The position numbers were made by a program, and so were the translations under genes. From contig OY759970.1 in assembly GCA_963662965.1 (NCBI GenBank), positions 4,278,001 to 4,342,000 on the forward strand: 64,000 bases of DNA. Reading direction: 5' to 3'. The DNA is from DTWD01 sp963662965. Its GTDB lineage: Bacteria; Acidobacteriota; Vicinamibacteria; Vicinamibacterales; UBA8438. The notes beneath the pieces were generated by a model. That model searched no databases, had not been told where the DNA came from, and saw only the letters and a list, made by a program, of their open reading frames with translations. Shown one piece after another: positions 33,560 to 41,546 of this stretch (position 1 is the first letter of the stretch; each line of letters starts with the position of its first letter).

Positions 33560-35146
33560 ATGAACAGGGCATTCACAGCGTTCCTTTTGGCTGTCGTGGC
33601 CGCCGGAGCCGCACAATGCGGCGGGGGCGACGGCATGGATGAGGTCAACGCGGACGCAGGCACGGCGATGGCCTGCGCGAACCTGGCGTCGTTGACGCTC
33701 CCGAATGGCACGGTGACCGGCGCCGAGGCGTTCGACGCGGGGGCGTTTACGCCACCGATGGCACCCGGTGGCCGTCCGCTGTCCGAGGCGGCGACGCGCC
33801 AGTACGGGGAGCTACCGGCGTTTTGCCGGGTGATGGCAACGCTGACTCCCACCGACGACTCCGACATTAAGGTCGAGGTGTGGTTGCCCTCTGACGCGGG
33901 ATGGAACGGCAAGCTGCAGGCGGTCGGCAACGGCGCCTTCACCGGGAGCATTCGCTACGGAGGCGGCCGGTCGCTCGCCTACGGGCTGGCGCTCGGCTAC
34001 GCAACGGCCTCGACCGACACCGGGCACGAAGGGGGGAGCGCCAGCTTCGGCCTCGGACATCCGGAGAAGGTGATTGATTTCGGCTGGCGGTCGACGCATG
34101 AGATGACCGTCACAGCGAAGCAGGTGATCGAGGCGTACTACGGCGAGCCGGCCGAGTACGCGTACTGGCAGGGCTGCTCGGCCGGCGGTCGGCAGGCGCT
34201 GAAGCAGGCACAGCGGTTCCCGGAGGACTTCGATGGCATCATCGCCGGTGCGCCCGGCAACGATTGGACCGGTCGGTCGGTGGCCGCGCTTCGGGTCGCG
34301 AAGCCACTCGAGACGAACGAGAGGGCTCGCCTGTTGGAGGATAAACGGCTGCTGGTGCACGAGGCGGTGCTCGAGGCGTGTGACGCGGCCGACGGGGTGA
34401 TAGACGGCGTCGTCGGTGATCCGCAGCAATGCGACTTCGACCCCGGTACGCTGCTGTGCGAAGGGGCAGACGACGCATCGTGCCTGACGGGCGCGCAGGT
34501 CGAGACGGTTCGGATGCTCTACTCGTCGCCGAAGAACCCGAAGACGGGTCGCGCGATCACCGGGTTACTCCCTGGCAGCGAGCTCGACTGGACCGATTTC
34601 GGATGGACCCGTTCCGCGCGCAATACCGGTGTGGAGCAGTTCAAATACCTTGTGGATGAGGACCCGGAGTGGACGATCGATCGGTTCGAGTTCGAGCGCG
34701 ACATCGTCCGCGCCGAGGAGACCGACAACGACACGCTCAACGCGCTCGATCCCGACTTGCAGCCGCTCTTCGACAATGGGGGGAAGGTCATCGTGTACCA
34801 CGGCTGGAGCGATGCACAGATCTCGCCGGCAAACGCGACGCAGTATTACGAACGCCTTGTCGAGACGATCGGCGACTCGGACGCCGTGCACGACTCGTAT
34901 CGCTTGTTCATGGCGCCCGGCATGGGGCACTGCGGCGGTGGCCAAGGCCCCAACACGTTTGATGCACTCACCGCGCTCGAAGAGTGGGTCGAACGGGGCC
35001 GCGCCCCAGACCAGATCATTGCGTCGCGCCGACGCGACGGTGCCGTCGACCGGACGCGTCCCCTCTGCCCGTATCCCCAGGTCGCGGTGTACAGCGGCAC
35101 CGGGAGCACAGACGACGCCGCGAACTTCACGTGCCAGATGCCGTGA
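33560..35146 (+). CDS. Tannase/feruloyl-esterase-family lipoprotein
   Basis: A 528-residue exported serine esterase. The N-terminus ends in a lipobox-like AAQC with Cys20, so it is probably a lipoprotein. The family's CS-D-HC arrangement is visible. The nucleophile is in YWQGCSAGGRQAL, the Asp is in VYHGWSDAQISP, and the His-Cys pair is in APGMGHCGGGQGP. The two Cys would form the disulfide that ties the active site. Family members hydrolyse gallate or ferulate esters of plant polyphenols and sugars. The gene is followed by repeat A1 and a cytochrome c gene. Confidence 0.88.
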   Translation: MNRAFTAFLLAVVAAGAAQCGGGDGMDEVNADAGTAMACANLASLTLPNGTVTGAEAFDAGAFTPPMAPGGRPLSEAATRQYGELPAFCRVMATLTPTDDSDIKVEVWLPSDAGWNGKLQAVGNGAFTGSIRYGGGRSLAYGLALGYATASTDTGHEGGSASFGLGHPEKVIDFGWRSTHEMTVTAKQVIEAYYGEPAEYAYWQGCSAGGRQALKQAQRFPEDFDGIIAGAPGNDWTGRSVAALRVAKPLETNERARLLEDKRLLVHEAVLEACDAADGVIDGVVGDPQQCDFDPGTLLCEGADDASCLTGAQVETVRMLYSSPKNPKTGRAITGLLPGSELDWTDFGWTRSARNTGVEQFKYLVDEDPEWTIDRFEFERDIVRAEETDNDTLNALDPDLQPLFDNGGKVIVYHGWSDAQISPANATQYYERLVETIGDSDAVHDSYRLFMAPGMGHCGGGQGPNTFDALTALEEWVERGRAPDQIIASRRRDGAVDRTRPLCPYPQVAVYSGTGSTDDAANFTCQMP

Positions 35147-35161
35147 CCGGTCGGGGGACAA

Positions 35162-35257
35162 GGGCGCGCACTGCGCGCCCCCGCGGGTACGGAGTGGGGC
35201 ATTCGGAGCCCCCGAGAGTGCCCGCGACGGGGTGCGGGGCGGTGAGCCCCCTCTAAT
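35162..35257 (+). repeat. Repeat family A, copy 1
   Basis: A GC-rich hairpin-forming repeat between the tannase-like gene and the cytochrome gene. It opens with a perfect 8-bp stem (35162-35169 with 35173-35180). It shares the 18-mer GAGTGCCCGCGACGGGGT (35216-35233) with copy 3. Confidence 0.8.
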
Positions 35258-35264
35258 CTCAAGA

Positions 35265-35774
35265 ATGCTCACACGGTTGTCTGTCTGGCTGTGGGGTGCC
35301 GCGATCGTGTTGGTCGGGAGCGGCGGGATGCTGCCGCTCGACGCCCAAACGGATACCGTGGCTGCCGGCGGGCGTATCTATCGGCAGAAAGGCGACTGTC
35401 AGGCATGCCACGGATGGGCCGGCGACGGTCGCAAGCTGGATAGCCAGATGCCCGACGGCGCGAATCTGCGGGAGAGCACGCTCGTCCGCGCGCAGCTGAT
35501 TTTCGTCATCAAGTGCGGCCTCCCTGGCCGCGGCATGCCGGCATTCGACCGCCGCGCCTACACCGACGACCGCTGCCTCGGTCGCACCCACGCCGACCTC
35601 GAGCGAATGGGGTTGCAGCTTTTCGACCCGGCCGCGACCCTTCAAAACCGAGAGGTCGAGCGACTGGTCGACTTCCTGTACGAAAAAGTGATCGGCCAAG
35701 GGCCAATGGACCGCGCGAAGTGCATCGATTTCTGGGGTGAAGAGGTCGGCGCCTGCCGCGAGTTCCCGCAGTAG
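35265..35774 (+). CDS. Small exported cytochrome c
   Basis: A 169-residue periplasmic c-type cytochrome. The signal peptide is about residues 1-27. The haem motif is C45-Q-A-C48-H49, with a probable axial Met91 in GRGMPAFD. Extra cysteines (84, 104, 153 and 162 or nearby) could form disulfides. It could accept electrons from the PQQ dehydrogenases, but it is not operonic with one. The ATG at 35265 lies immediately after repeat A1, so the leader is repeat-derived. Confidence 0.82.
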   Translation: MLTRLSVWLWGAAIVLVGSGGMLPLDAQTDTVAAGGRIYRQKGDCQACHGWAGDGRKLDSQMPDGANLRESTLVRAQLIFVIKCGLPGRGMPAFDRRAYTDDRCLGRTHADLERMGLQLFDPAATLQNREVERLVDFLYEKVIGQGPMDRAKCIDFWGEEVGACREFPQ

Positions 35775-35778
35775 GGAC

Positions 35779-35920
35779 CACGTTCAGACGGGAGGAATAT
35801 CGCCCTCGATCGCCACTGCCACGTCTCAGGCGCTTCCCCTAGACCACCTCGCTCGCTCACTCGCGGGGGCCCCCGAATGCCTCGCTCCGTTTGCTCGCGC
35901 GCATGACGTGGGCCGCCGGT
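35779..35920 (-). repeat. Repeat family A, copy 2 (inverted)
   Basis: An inverted copy directly after the cytochrome stop. Read on the minus strand it matches copy 1 around GGAGCGAGGCATTCGGGGG. Its outer part, including GGAATATCGCC (35794-35804), matches copy 4. Confidence 0.7.
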
Positions 35921-35952
35921 AGGAATACTCTTCATTGCAAAGTTAAAGACGG

Positions 35953-35958
35953 TATAGT
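35953..35958 (+). promoter_or_regulatory. -10 element TATAGT, possible leaderless start
   Basis: TATAGT ends only 7 bp before the ATG at 35966. Transcription would start at or next to the start codon, which implies a leaderless message. Confidence 0.45.
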
Positions 35959-35965
35959 GCGTCAC

Positions 35966-36583
35966 ATGCGACGGTTCACCTCCTCGCTCCGGCGTCGCAC
36001 CGCTTCGGACGGAGCAGACATCGCGCATGCGGAGGACCACCTCCGATACATCCGGCGCACGATGGAACAAGCGGGGTCATTCACCGCGGTGTCGGGGTGG
36101 GGCCAAGTGGCAGTCGGGGTCATCGGCATGACCGGCGCGGCGGTGGCGGTCCGAACCTCGACGCCTGTGGAGGCGGTCGTCGTCTGGATCGTGGCGGCGA
36201 GTCTGGCGGTGCCGGTAGCGATGGTCGCGATCGTGCGGAAGTGTCGCCGGCTCGGGATGCCCGTGCTGTCGGGTCCGGCGCGGCGCTTCGTGCTCTGTCT
36301 CACGCCGTCATTCATCGCCGCGGCGTTCCTCACGGTGGTGCTGATCCAGCGCGCGATGCTCGAGATGCTGCCTGGCCTGTGGCTGCTGCTCTACGGTACC
36401 GGGGTCGTCGCCGGAGGAGTGCTCTCGATCCGTCTCGTGCCTATCATGGGTGGGTGCTTCATGGTCCTCGGCGCCGCCGCATTCATCGCTCCACCGGGTT
36501 GGCACATCGCCTTCATGGCTGCGGGATTCGGGGTGTTGCATGTGGCCTTCGGCCTCGTGATCGCGGTGAGGCACGGTGGCTAG
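35966..36583 (+). CDS. Multi-pass membrane protein paired with an HTH regulator
   Basis: A 205-residue protein with a cytoplasmic N-terminus (about 1-40) and about six membrane helices (near 45-60, 70-90, 110-130, 135-155, 160-175 and 178-200). I do not recognise a family. The stop overlaps the GTG of the winged-helix gene by 8 bp, so the two are co-translated. Membrane protein plus HTH pairs often work as sensor-like or autoregulatory units. A -10 box 7 bp before the ATG suggests a leaderless mRNA. Confidence 0.7.
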   Translation: MRRFTSSLRRRTASDGADIAHAEDHLRYIRRTMEQAGSFTAVSGWGQVAVGVIGMTGAAVAVRTSTPVEAVVVWIVAASLAVPVAMVAIVRKCRRLGMPVLSGPARRFVLCLTPSFIAAAFLTVVLIQRAMLEMLPGLWLLLYGTGVVAGGVLSIRLVPIMGGCFMVLGAAAFIAPPGWHIAFMAAGFGVLHVAFGLVIAVRHGG

Positions 36584-36962
36584 GCCGACCCGCTCGGTGT
36601 CGGGCCGGCCGGCCGGTGCGAGCGCCCGTCGCAGGCGCGGCGGGGCGTCGGTTGCCTCGCCGCGGGGCCTGCCGGAATTCGAGCGCCTCGTCCATGAACG
36701 GGTACGCCTCGGGATCCTCAGCGCGCTCGCCGTGAATGAGGTCCTCAGTTTCGTGGAGCTGAAGACGCTGCTTGACACGACGGACGGCAACCTCGCGGTG
36801 CACGCTCAGAAGCTCGAGCAGGCGACGTATGTGCGCTGCACCAAGTCGTTCGCGGGCCGGGCGTCTCGTAGCGAATACCGTCTGACGGCAAAGGGCCGAC
36901 GCGCGTTGGAGAGCTATCTCGATCGAATGGATGCCCTGATCAAGGCCACGCGCCGGGCCTAG
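36576..36962 (+). CDS. Winged-helix transcriptional regulator
   Basis: A 128-residue DNA-binding protein of the HTH_34/MarR-like type. After a basic Arg-rich N-terminal tail (about residues 1-30), the helix-turn-helix region includes RLGILSALAVNEVLSFVEL and DGNLAVHAQKLEQ. The wing is seen as RSEYRLTAKGRRALESYL. The target is probably its own operon with the membrane protein. The GTG at 36576 overlaps the upstream stop; a GTG at 36600 is an alternative. Confidence 0.82.
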   Translation: MARPTRSVSGRPAGASARRRRGGASVASPRGLPEFERLVHERVRLGILSALAVNEVLSFVELKTLLDTTDGNLAVHAQKLEQATYVRCTKSFAGRASRSEYRLTAKGRRALESYLDRMDALIKATRRA

Positions 36963-37031
36963 CTGTTCTTTTGACTCATTACTTTGTCATGAACAGTTTA
37001 GGTCTCGAGGTCCAGGAGGTATCTGTTCTCG

Positions 37032-37895
37032 ATGTATCTCGTCGCGGCCGGACTCGGGCTCGCGTGCCGTGCGACCGACAGCAACTTGCCGCTGGCGGCG
37101 GCCGCGGCCCGGGGTGAGCTGGCCACGGTTCGGCAATTGCTGGCCGCCGGCGCCGATGTCGACGAAGTGGATGACTCCGGCTGGTCGGCGGTCATCCGAG
37201 CGACGCGGCAACGCGAGCTGTCGACCCTGACCGCCCTGCTCGAGGCCGGCGCCGATCTTGACCGGTCCGATACACGTCGCGGCTGGACGCCTCTCCTTCA
37301 TGCCGTGCATATCGGGGCACTCGATCCCGCACGTGCGCTTCTCGCCCACGGAGCGGGTCCGAATCTGTCGGCGAGCGAAGGCGGTCAGACACCGTTGATC
37401 ATGACCGCAGGTTATGGGGCCGTGCCGATGATCGAGCTGCTCCTAACGCATGACGCCGACCCCGCGCGGGGCGGCGACATCGGGACGTCGTTGGGGGCCG
37501 CCGTCGGCGGGAGCTTCGACATCGACCGTCGCACCCTCGGCCAGTGCCAGACCGACGCGGTCAGGACGCTGTTGGCGAAGGCGCCAGACCTTCGACTGAG
37601 CGAGGGGGTCTGGGATCAGGTCGCGCTTCGGCTGGCCCGCTGGAGTGACTGTCGTGAGGTCCTACGGCTGCTAAGTCAGGGCGTGCACCGGGGCGCGCCC
37701 CGGGGGGACGGAGCGGGGCATGGGGCCCCCGCGAGTGCCCGCGACGGGGTCTGGGGCGGTCAGCCCCAGCTAATTAAGGAAGAGCAAAGACGAACAGATA
37801 GCTCGAGGTCTCCAGCTGGTCCCAGTTCACCGGATGGAGGTGCCGGCCGCTGGCCTGTACGGCGACGTACTGCTTGGGGCCAATGGCGTAGGTGA
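37032..37895 (+). CDS. Ankyrin-repeat protein with a repeat-derived C-terminus
   Basis: Residues 1-215 are an ankyrin protein with a short hydrophobic N-terminus (GLGLACRATDS, a weak lipobox) and about five repeats (DDSGWSAVIRATRQ, RGWTPLLHAVHIG, GGQTPLIMTAGYG). From about 37679 the frame runs straight through repeat A3, giving GVHRGAPRGDG-type sequence. It then runs antisense into the last 122 bp of the convergent PQQ gene before the stop at 37895. The last 70 residues therefore look acquired by repeat insertion. AGGAGG at 37014-37019 is 12 bp upstream, and TTGACT at 36971 could be a -35 box. Confidence 0.68.
   Translation: MYLVAAGLGLACRATDSNLPLAAAAARGELATVRQLLAAGADVDEVDDSGWSAVIRATRQRELSTLTALLEAGADLDRSDTRRGWTPLLHAVHIGALDPARALLAHGAGPNLSASEGGQTPLIMTAGYGAVPMIELLLTHDADPARGGDIGTSLGAAVGGSFDIDRRTLGQCQTDAVRTLLAKAPDLRLSEGVWDQVALRLARWSDCREVLRLLSQGVHRGAPRGDGAGHGAPASARDGVWGGQPQLIKEEQRRTDSSRSPAGPSSPDGGAGRWPVRRRTAWGQWRR
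37679..37774 (+). repeat. Repeat family A, copy 3
   Basis: The same orientation as copy 1 and closest to it in sequence. The shared 18-mer GAGTGCCCGCGACGGGGT is at 37733-37750. It lies within the 3' part of the ankyrin frame and ends at the stop of the convergent PQQ gene. Confidence 0.8.
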
Positions 37896-39537
37896 CCGGC
37901 GCGCCCTTGAGCGGCGTCCCGACGTTGAAGCGCCACAGCTCCTGCAGTGTCTCGTCGTTGTAGGCGACGACCCAGCCGTCCTGCAGTGCGCTGAAGACCA
38001 AGCCGCCGGCGGTCACGATGGCACCCGAGCGGACCTCGATGTCGGTGACGGCTTTGGCGATGACCTTATTCTCGACCGCGTCTACCGCGGTGATCGAGCC
38101 GTAGTAGAGCTCGCTGGTGTACTCGCGCCGCTCGCTCGCCTCGTTGTCGACGTTCCCCTCCGGTCCGGCTGAGGCGACCTCGGCGCCGTTCTGCGAGAAG
38201 CAGCCCTCGGTGCCAACGCCGTAGGCAATGTTCTTCTCGGGATTGAAGGCGGGCGGCTGGTGCGCCACGCCGCCGTGCCAGGTTGGGCAGGCACGCTTCA
38301 TCTGGTCGCGGTCGGCCCGCAGCGCGCGAGCCTCTTCGTTATACACCTGGATGTCGAGATTCGGGTCGTATTCGAGCGGCATCCCGGTGTCCTGGTTGAG
38401 GCCCGCGGTCCAGGTTAACTCGTTGACGTACTGGCCGCCCCGAATGAACGAGCCGTCATTCCGGTCGATGGTGTAAAAGAAGCCGTTGCGCCCATAGTGC
38501 GCGACGACCTGGCGTAGCTGCCCGCCGATCATTAGGTCGTACAGCATGTGGACGCCGACTTCGTCGTAGTCCCAGGAGTCGTTCGGCGTGTACTGGAAGT
38601 GCCAGTTCCGCTCGCCGGTGGCGACGTCGAGCGCAACGGCCGAGTTGGTATAGAGGTTGTCGCCCGGGCGGAACTCGGGGTCGTAGATGGGGTACGGGTT
38701 GCCGGTACCGAAGATGTACTGATTGTTCTCGGGGTCGTACGACCCGGTTTGCCAGACGCCGCCGCCGCCGGTCTTCCAGGCGTTGTGGTCGTCCTTCCAG
38801 GTTTCGCTGCCCGGCTGGCCCGGTTCCGGCACCGTGTACCACCGCCACAATTCCTCACCAGTCTCGACGTCGAGTGCCGCGACCCAGCCGCGGGTTCCGC
38901 CGTCGCCGGCGCCGTTCTGCACGAGGACTTTGCCGTCGGCGACCAACGGCGCCGTGAGGAACCGTTCGCGGCGCCCGAACTCGGTGACGCCGGCGACCTC
39001 AACGTCCCAGAGGATTTCGCCGTCATCGCGGTCGATGGCGATGACCCGGCCGTCCTGGAGGTTTTGGAGCACCTTGTCCTCCCACAGCGCGATCCCCCGC
39101 GTGCGGGAGCCGTTGCCTTCGTGGTCGACGCCGGGGTCGGTGATCCAGACGAACTTGGCTTGGTCGGGCGCGCGCGCGTCGATTTTGTACACCGTTCCCC
39201 ACCCGTCGCTGGTGTACATGAAGCCGTTGTCGATGAGCGGGTTGACCTCGTTCTCGGGGCCGTTCCGGCCGGTGTCCTGCATCCCGCCGAGGGCCAGCGC
39301 CCAGACCATACGCAGGTTGCCGACGTTATCGCGGTCGATCTCGGTCAGCCTGGAATACCGCTGCGAGCTATAGTCACCGTTCATCAGCAGCCAGTTTTGC
39401 GGCTCGTTCTGCGCGTTGATGAGCCGGTCTTGGGTGACGGTCAGCGAATACTGGCCGGAGAGCGTGATGGCAGACGCAGTGACGATGGCCGCCATGAACA
39501 GAGTGCGAACGACCCGACCATGAATCTGACTCGGCAT
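37774..39537 (-). CDS. PQQ-dependent alcohol-dehydrogenase-type protein
   Basis: A 587-residue exported quinoprotein. The signal peptide covers about residues 1-29. Typical PQQ-ADH features are GGTRGWVAALDVETGEELW, GGGGVWQTGSYDPENN, FRPGDNLYTNSAVALD and TPNDSWDYDEVGVH, the last holding the likely catalytic Asp. There is no haem motif, so it needs a separate cytochrome. GGAGGAAA lies 6 bp before the ATG at 39537. A TATAAG at 39576-39571 lies 33 bp upstream on this strand. It diverges from the PQQ lipoprotein gene. Confidence 0.89.
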   Translation of the reverse strand: MPSQIHGRVVRTLFMAAIVTASAITLSGQYSLTVTQDRLINAQNEPQNWLLMNGDYSSQRYSRLTEIDRDNVGNLRMVWALALGGMQDTGRNGPENEVNPLIDNGFMYTSDGWGTVYKIDARAPDQAKFVWITDPGVDHEGNGSRTRGIALWEDKVLQNLQDGRVIAIDRDDGEILWDVEVAGVTEFGRRERFLTAPLVADGKVLVQNGAGDGGTRGWVAALDVETGEELWRWYTVPEPGQPGSETWKDDHNAWKTGGGGVWQTGSYDPENNQYIFGTGNPYPIYDPEFRPGDNLYTNSAVALDVATGERNWHFQYTPNDSWDYDEVGVHMLYDLMIGGQLRQVVAHYGRNGFFYTIDRNDGSFIRGGQYVNELTWTAGLNQDTGMPLEYDPNLDIQVYNEEARALRADRDQMKRACPTWHGGVAHQPPAFNPEKNIAYGVGTEGCFSQNGAEVASAGPEGNVDNEASERREYTSELYYGSITAVDAVENKVIAKAVTDIEVRSGAIVTAGGLVFSALQDGWVVAYNDETLQELWRFNVGTPLKGAPVTYAIGPKQYVAVQASGRHLHPVNWDQLETSSYLFVFALP

Positions 39538-39570
39538 GCTCTTTTCCTCCAAGACGAAAGGTCGGTATAG

Positions 39571-39576
39571 CTTATA
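39571..39576 (-). promoter_or_regulatory. -10 element TATAAG for the PQQ gene
   Basis: Read on the minus strand this is TATAAG, 33 bp before the ATG at 39537, in the divergent promoter region. Confidence 0.4.
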
Positions 39577-39599
39577 ACGGTTTCGGCGGGACCTCGATA

Positions 39600-39605
39600 T
39601 ACAAT
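39600..39605 (+). promoter_or_regulatory. -10 element TACAAT for the PQQ lipoprotein
   Basis: TACAAT lies 40 bp before the ATG at 39646 in the divergent intergenic region. Strong AGGAGGAGG follows near 39627. Confidence 0.4.
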
Positions 39606-39645
39606 GCGCGTCTCTCCACTCGTCCCAGGAGGAGGCCGAACTGTG

Positions 39646-41529
39646 ATGCGTTCAAGGCTGTTGTGTGCGGTCGGCTGGGCACTTCTCGCGGTGGGCCTCG
39701 TGCAATGCGGCGGGGCGCCGCCCGAGCCCGAGCCCGAACCTGAGACGATGCCGCCGGCGGCCGGGAGCCCCGATTGGCCGATGTATCGCGGCGACTTTGC
39801 CGGCACCGGATATTCGCCACTCGTCGAGATCAACGCGGCCAACGTGTCGAGCCTGGCACGGGCCTGGACCTATGACCTCACGCGCGCGGCGCCGGGTCCG
39901 GACGACCGGGGGCCGAACTCGCAGGCGACGCCGATTGTCGTCGATGGCGTGATGTACCTACCGGCCGCGGACCGAGTGGTTGCCTTGGACCCGACGACCG
40001 GACAGGAGATCTGGCGACACGCGGTCAGCGACGGGGCGCCGTCGCGTCGCGGCGTTTCGTATTGGCCGGGAAATGCGGCGCTCGCCCCGCGCATCATTTT
40101 CGTGACCGGCACCGACCTTCGCGCGGTCGATGCCGCATCTGGCACCCCGGTCTCCGGCTTCGGCCAGGACGGCGTGGTAGACATCGGCGTGCCCTACAAC
40201 TCCGTGCCCCTGGTGTATCGCCACGTGGTGGTCATTGGCGCCAACACGCCGAGTGGTGCGATTGGCGGCATCGGCAACGCGCGGGCGTACGACGCAAGAA
40301 CCGGCGAGAAACTGTGGGAGTTCGAGTCGGTCGCGCAGCCCGGCGACGTCGGTCACGACACCTGGGCGGGTGACAGCTGGCAAGGCCGTCTCGGTGCGAA
40401 CGCCTGGCCGTTCTATTTCACGGTGGACGAGGAACGGGGCTTGCTGTACTTGCCGCTGGCGTCTCCCATACCGGGATACTACGGTGGCGACCGCGAGGGA
40501 GCGAATCTGTACGGCAACGCGGTCGTGGCCGTGCAGGCTGAGACCGGTGCATACGTTTGGCACTTTCAGACCATCCATCATGATCTCTGGGACGCCGATC
40601 CCCCGGCCCCGCCGGTGCTATTCGACATCCCGCGCGACGGCGCCGTGATTCCAGCGCTCGGCGTGACGACAAAGTCCGGGTATCTCTACATCTTGAACCG
40701 GGAGACCGGCGAGCCGATCTACGGGGTCGAGGAGCAAGCCGTCGCGGCAAGCGACGTCCCAGGTGAGCAGACGTACCCGACGCAGCCCATGACGACGCAG
40801 ACGCCGGCGATGGCCCGGGTGACGTACGAACCGGCAGATCTCGTGACCGCGGCCGACACCACGGCGGAGCATGCGGCCGCGTGCGGTGCACTGGTCGACA
40901 GCCTTGGTGAGCTAATCAACGCCGGGCCGTTCACGCCCTGGGCGTACCGTGAAGCGGGCGGTCCCGCTCGGACCACGTTGAACTTCCCCGGGGGCGTCGG
41001 TGGCCCGAATTGGGGCGGCGTCGCCTACGACCCGGCGTCGGGGTACCTCTTCGTGATGTCGATGGATGTGGGCGCCCTGGGGTGGATGGTCGAGGCGGAC
41101 GCGGGTGAGGCTCCAGGGTCCTACCGGAAGGAAACACCTCGCCCCGCCAGCTTTGAGGTCAATCTCGGTGGCACCCGCCTGCCGTGCCAGAAACCGCCCT
41201 GGGGACAACTGACGGCCGTTGATGGGGCAACCGGCGACATTGCGTGGCGGCAACCGCTCGGGGTCACGGACATGCTGCCTGACGGCAAGCAGCAGACCGG
41301 GCGCCCGGGACGGGCGGCTGCGATCGTCACCGCCAGCGACCTGCTCTTCGTCGCCGCGACCGATGACAACCGCTTGCGGGCCATCGAGGCGTCCACCGGG
41401 CGTGAGCTCTGGGTCGAGCCGCTCGCCGCGCGCGGCAACGCCAACCCGATGACGTATGCGGGGGCAGATGGCCGCCAGTACGTGGTGATCACGGCGACCG
41501 ATGCGGTGATGGCCTACGCGCTACCGTAG
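39646..41529 (+). CDS. PQQ glucose-dehydrogenase-like lipoprotein
   Basis: A 627-residue quinoprotein related to membrane PQQ glucose dehydrogenases but without their N-terminal membrane domain. A lipoprotein signal ends at Cys21 (GLVQC), followed by a Pro/Glu-rich linker. Propeller motifs are DWPMYRGDFAGTGYSPL, TPIVVDGVMYLPA, IHHDLWDADPPAPPVLFDI (catalytic region typical of mGDH) and GGVGGPNWGGVAYDP. The lipid anchor replaces the membrane domain. AGGAGGAGG upstream and the signal peptide fix the ATG at 39646, not the frame's first ATG at 39604. Confidence 0.88.
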   Translation: MRSRLLCAVGWALLAVGLVQCGGAPPEPEPEPETMPPAAGSPDWPMYRGDFAGTGYSPLVEINAANVSSLARAWTYDLTRAAPGPDDRGPNSQATPIVVDGVMYLPAADRVVALDPTTGQEIWRHAVSDGAPSRRGVSYWPGNAALAPRIIFVTGTDLRAVDAASGTPVSGFGQDGVVDIGVPYNSVPLVYRHVVVIGANTPSGAIGGIGNARAYDARTGEKLWEFESVAQPGDVGHDTWAGDSWQGRLGANAWPFYFTVDEERGLLYLPLASPIPGYYGGDREGANLYGNAVVAVQAETGAYVWHFQTIHHDLWDADPPAPPVLFDIPRDGAVIPALGVTTKSGYLYILNRETGEPIYGVEEQAVAASDVPGEQTYPTQPMTTQTPAMARVTYEPADLVTAADTTAEHAAACGALVDSLGELINAGPFTPWAYREAGGPARTTLNFPGGVGGPNWGGVAYDPASGYLFVMSMDVGALGWMVEADAGEAPGSYRKETPRPASFEVNLGGTRLPCQKPPWGQLTAVDGATGDIAWRQPLGVTDMLPDGKQQTGRPGRAAAIVTASDLLFVAATDDNRLRAIEASTGRELWVEPLAARGNANPMTYAGADGRQYVVITATDAVMAYALP

Positions 41530-41546
41530 GGAGCGCCCTGGCGGGG

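Noticed and set aside
38548..39570. Plus-strand open frame of 340 codons inside the PQQ gene
   Set aside because: The V/D/E/G-rich pattern is the mirror of the PQQ propeller codons and has no signal or domain.
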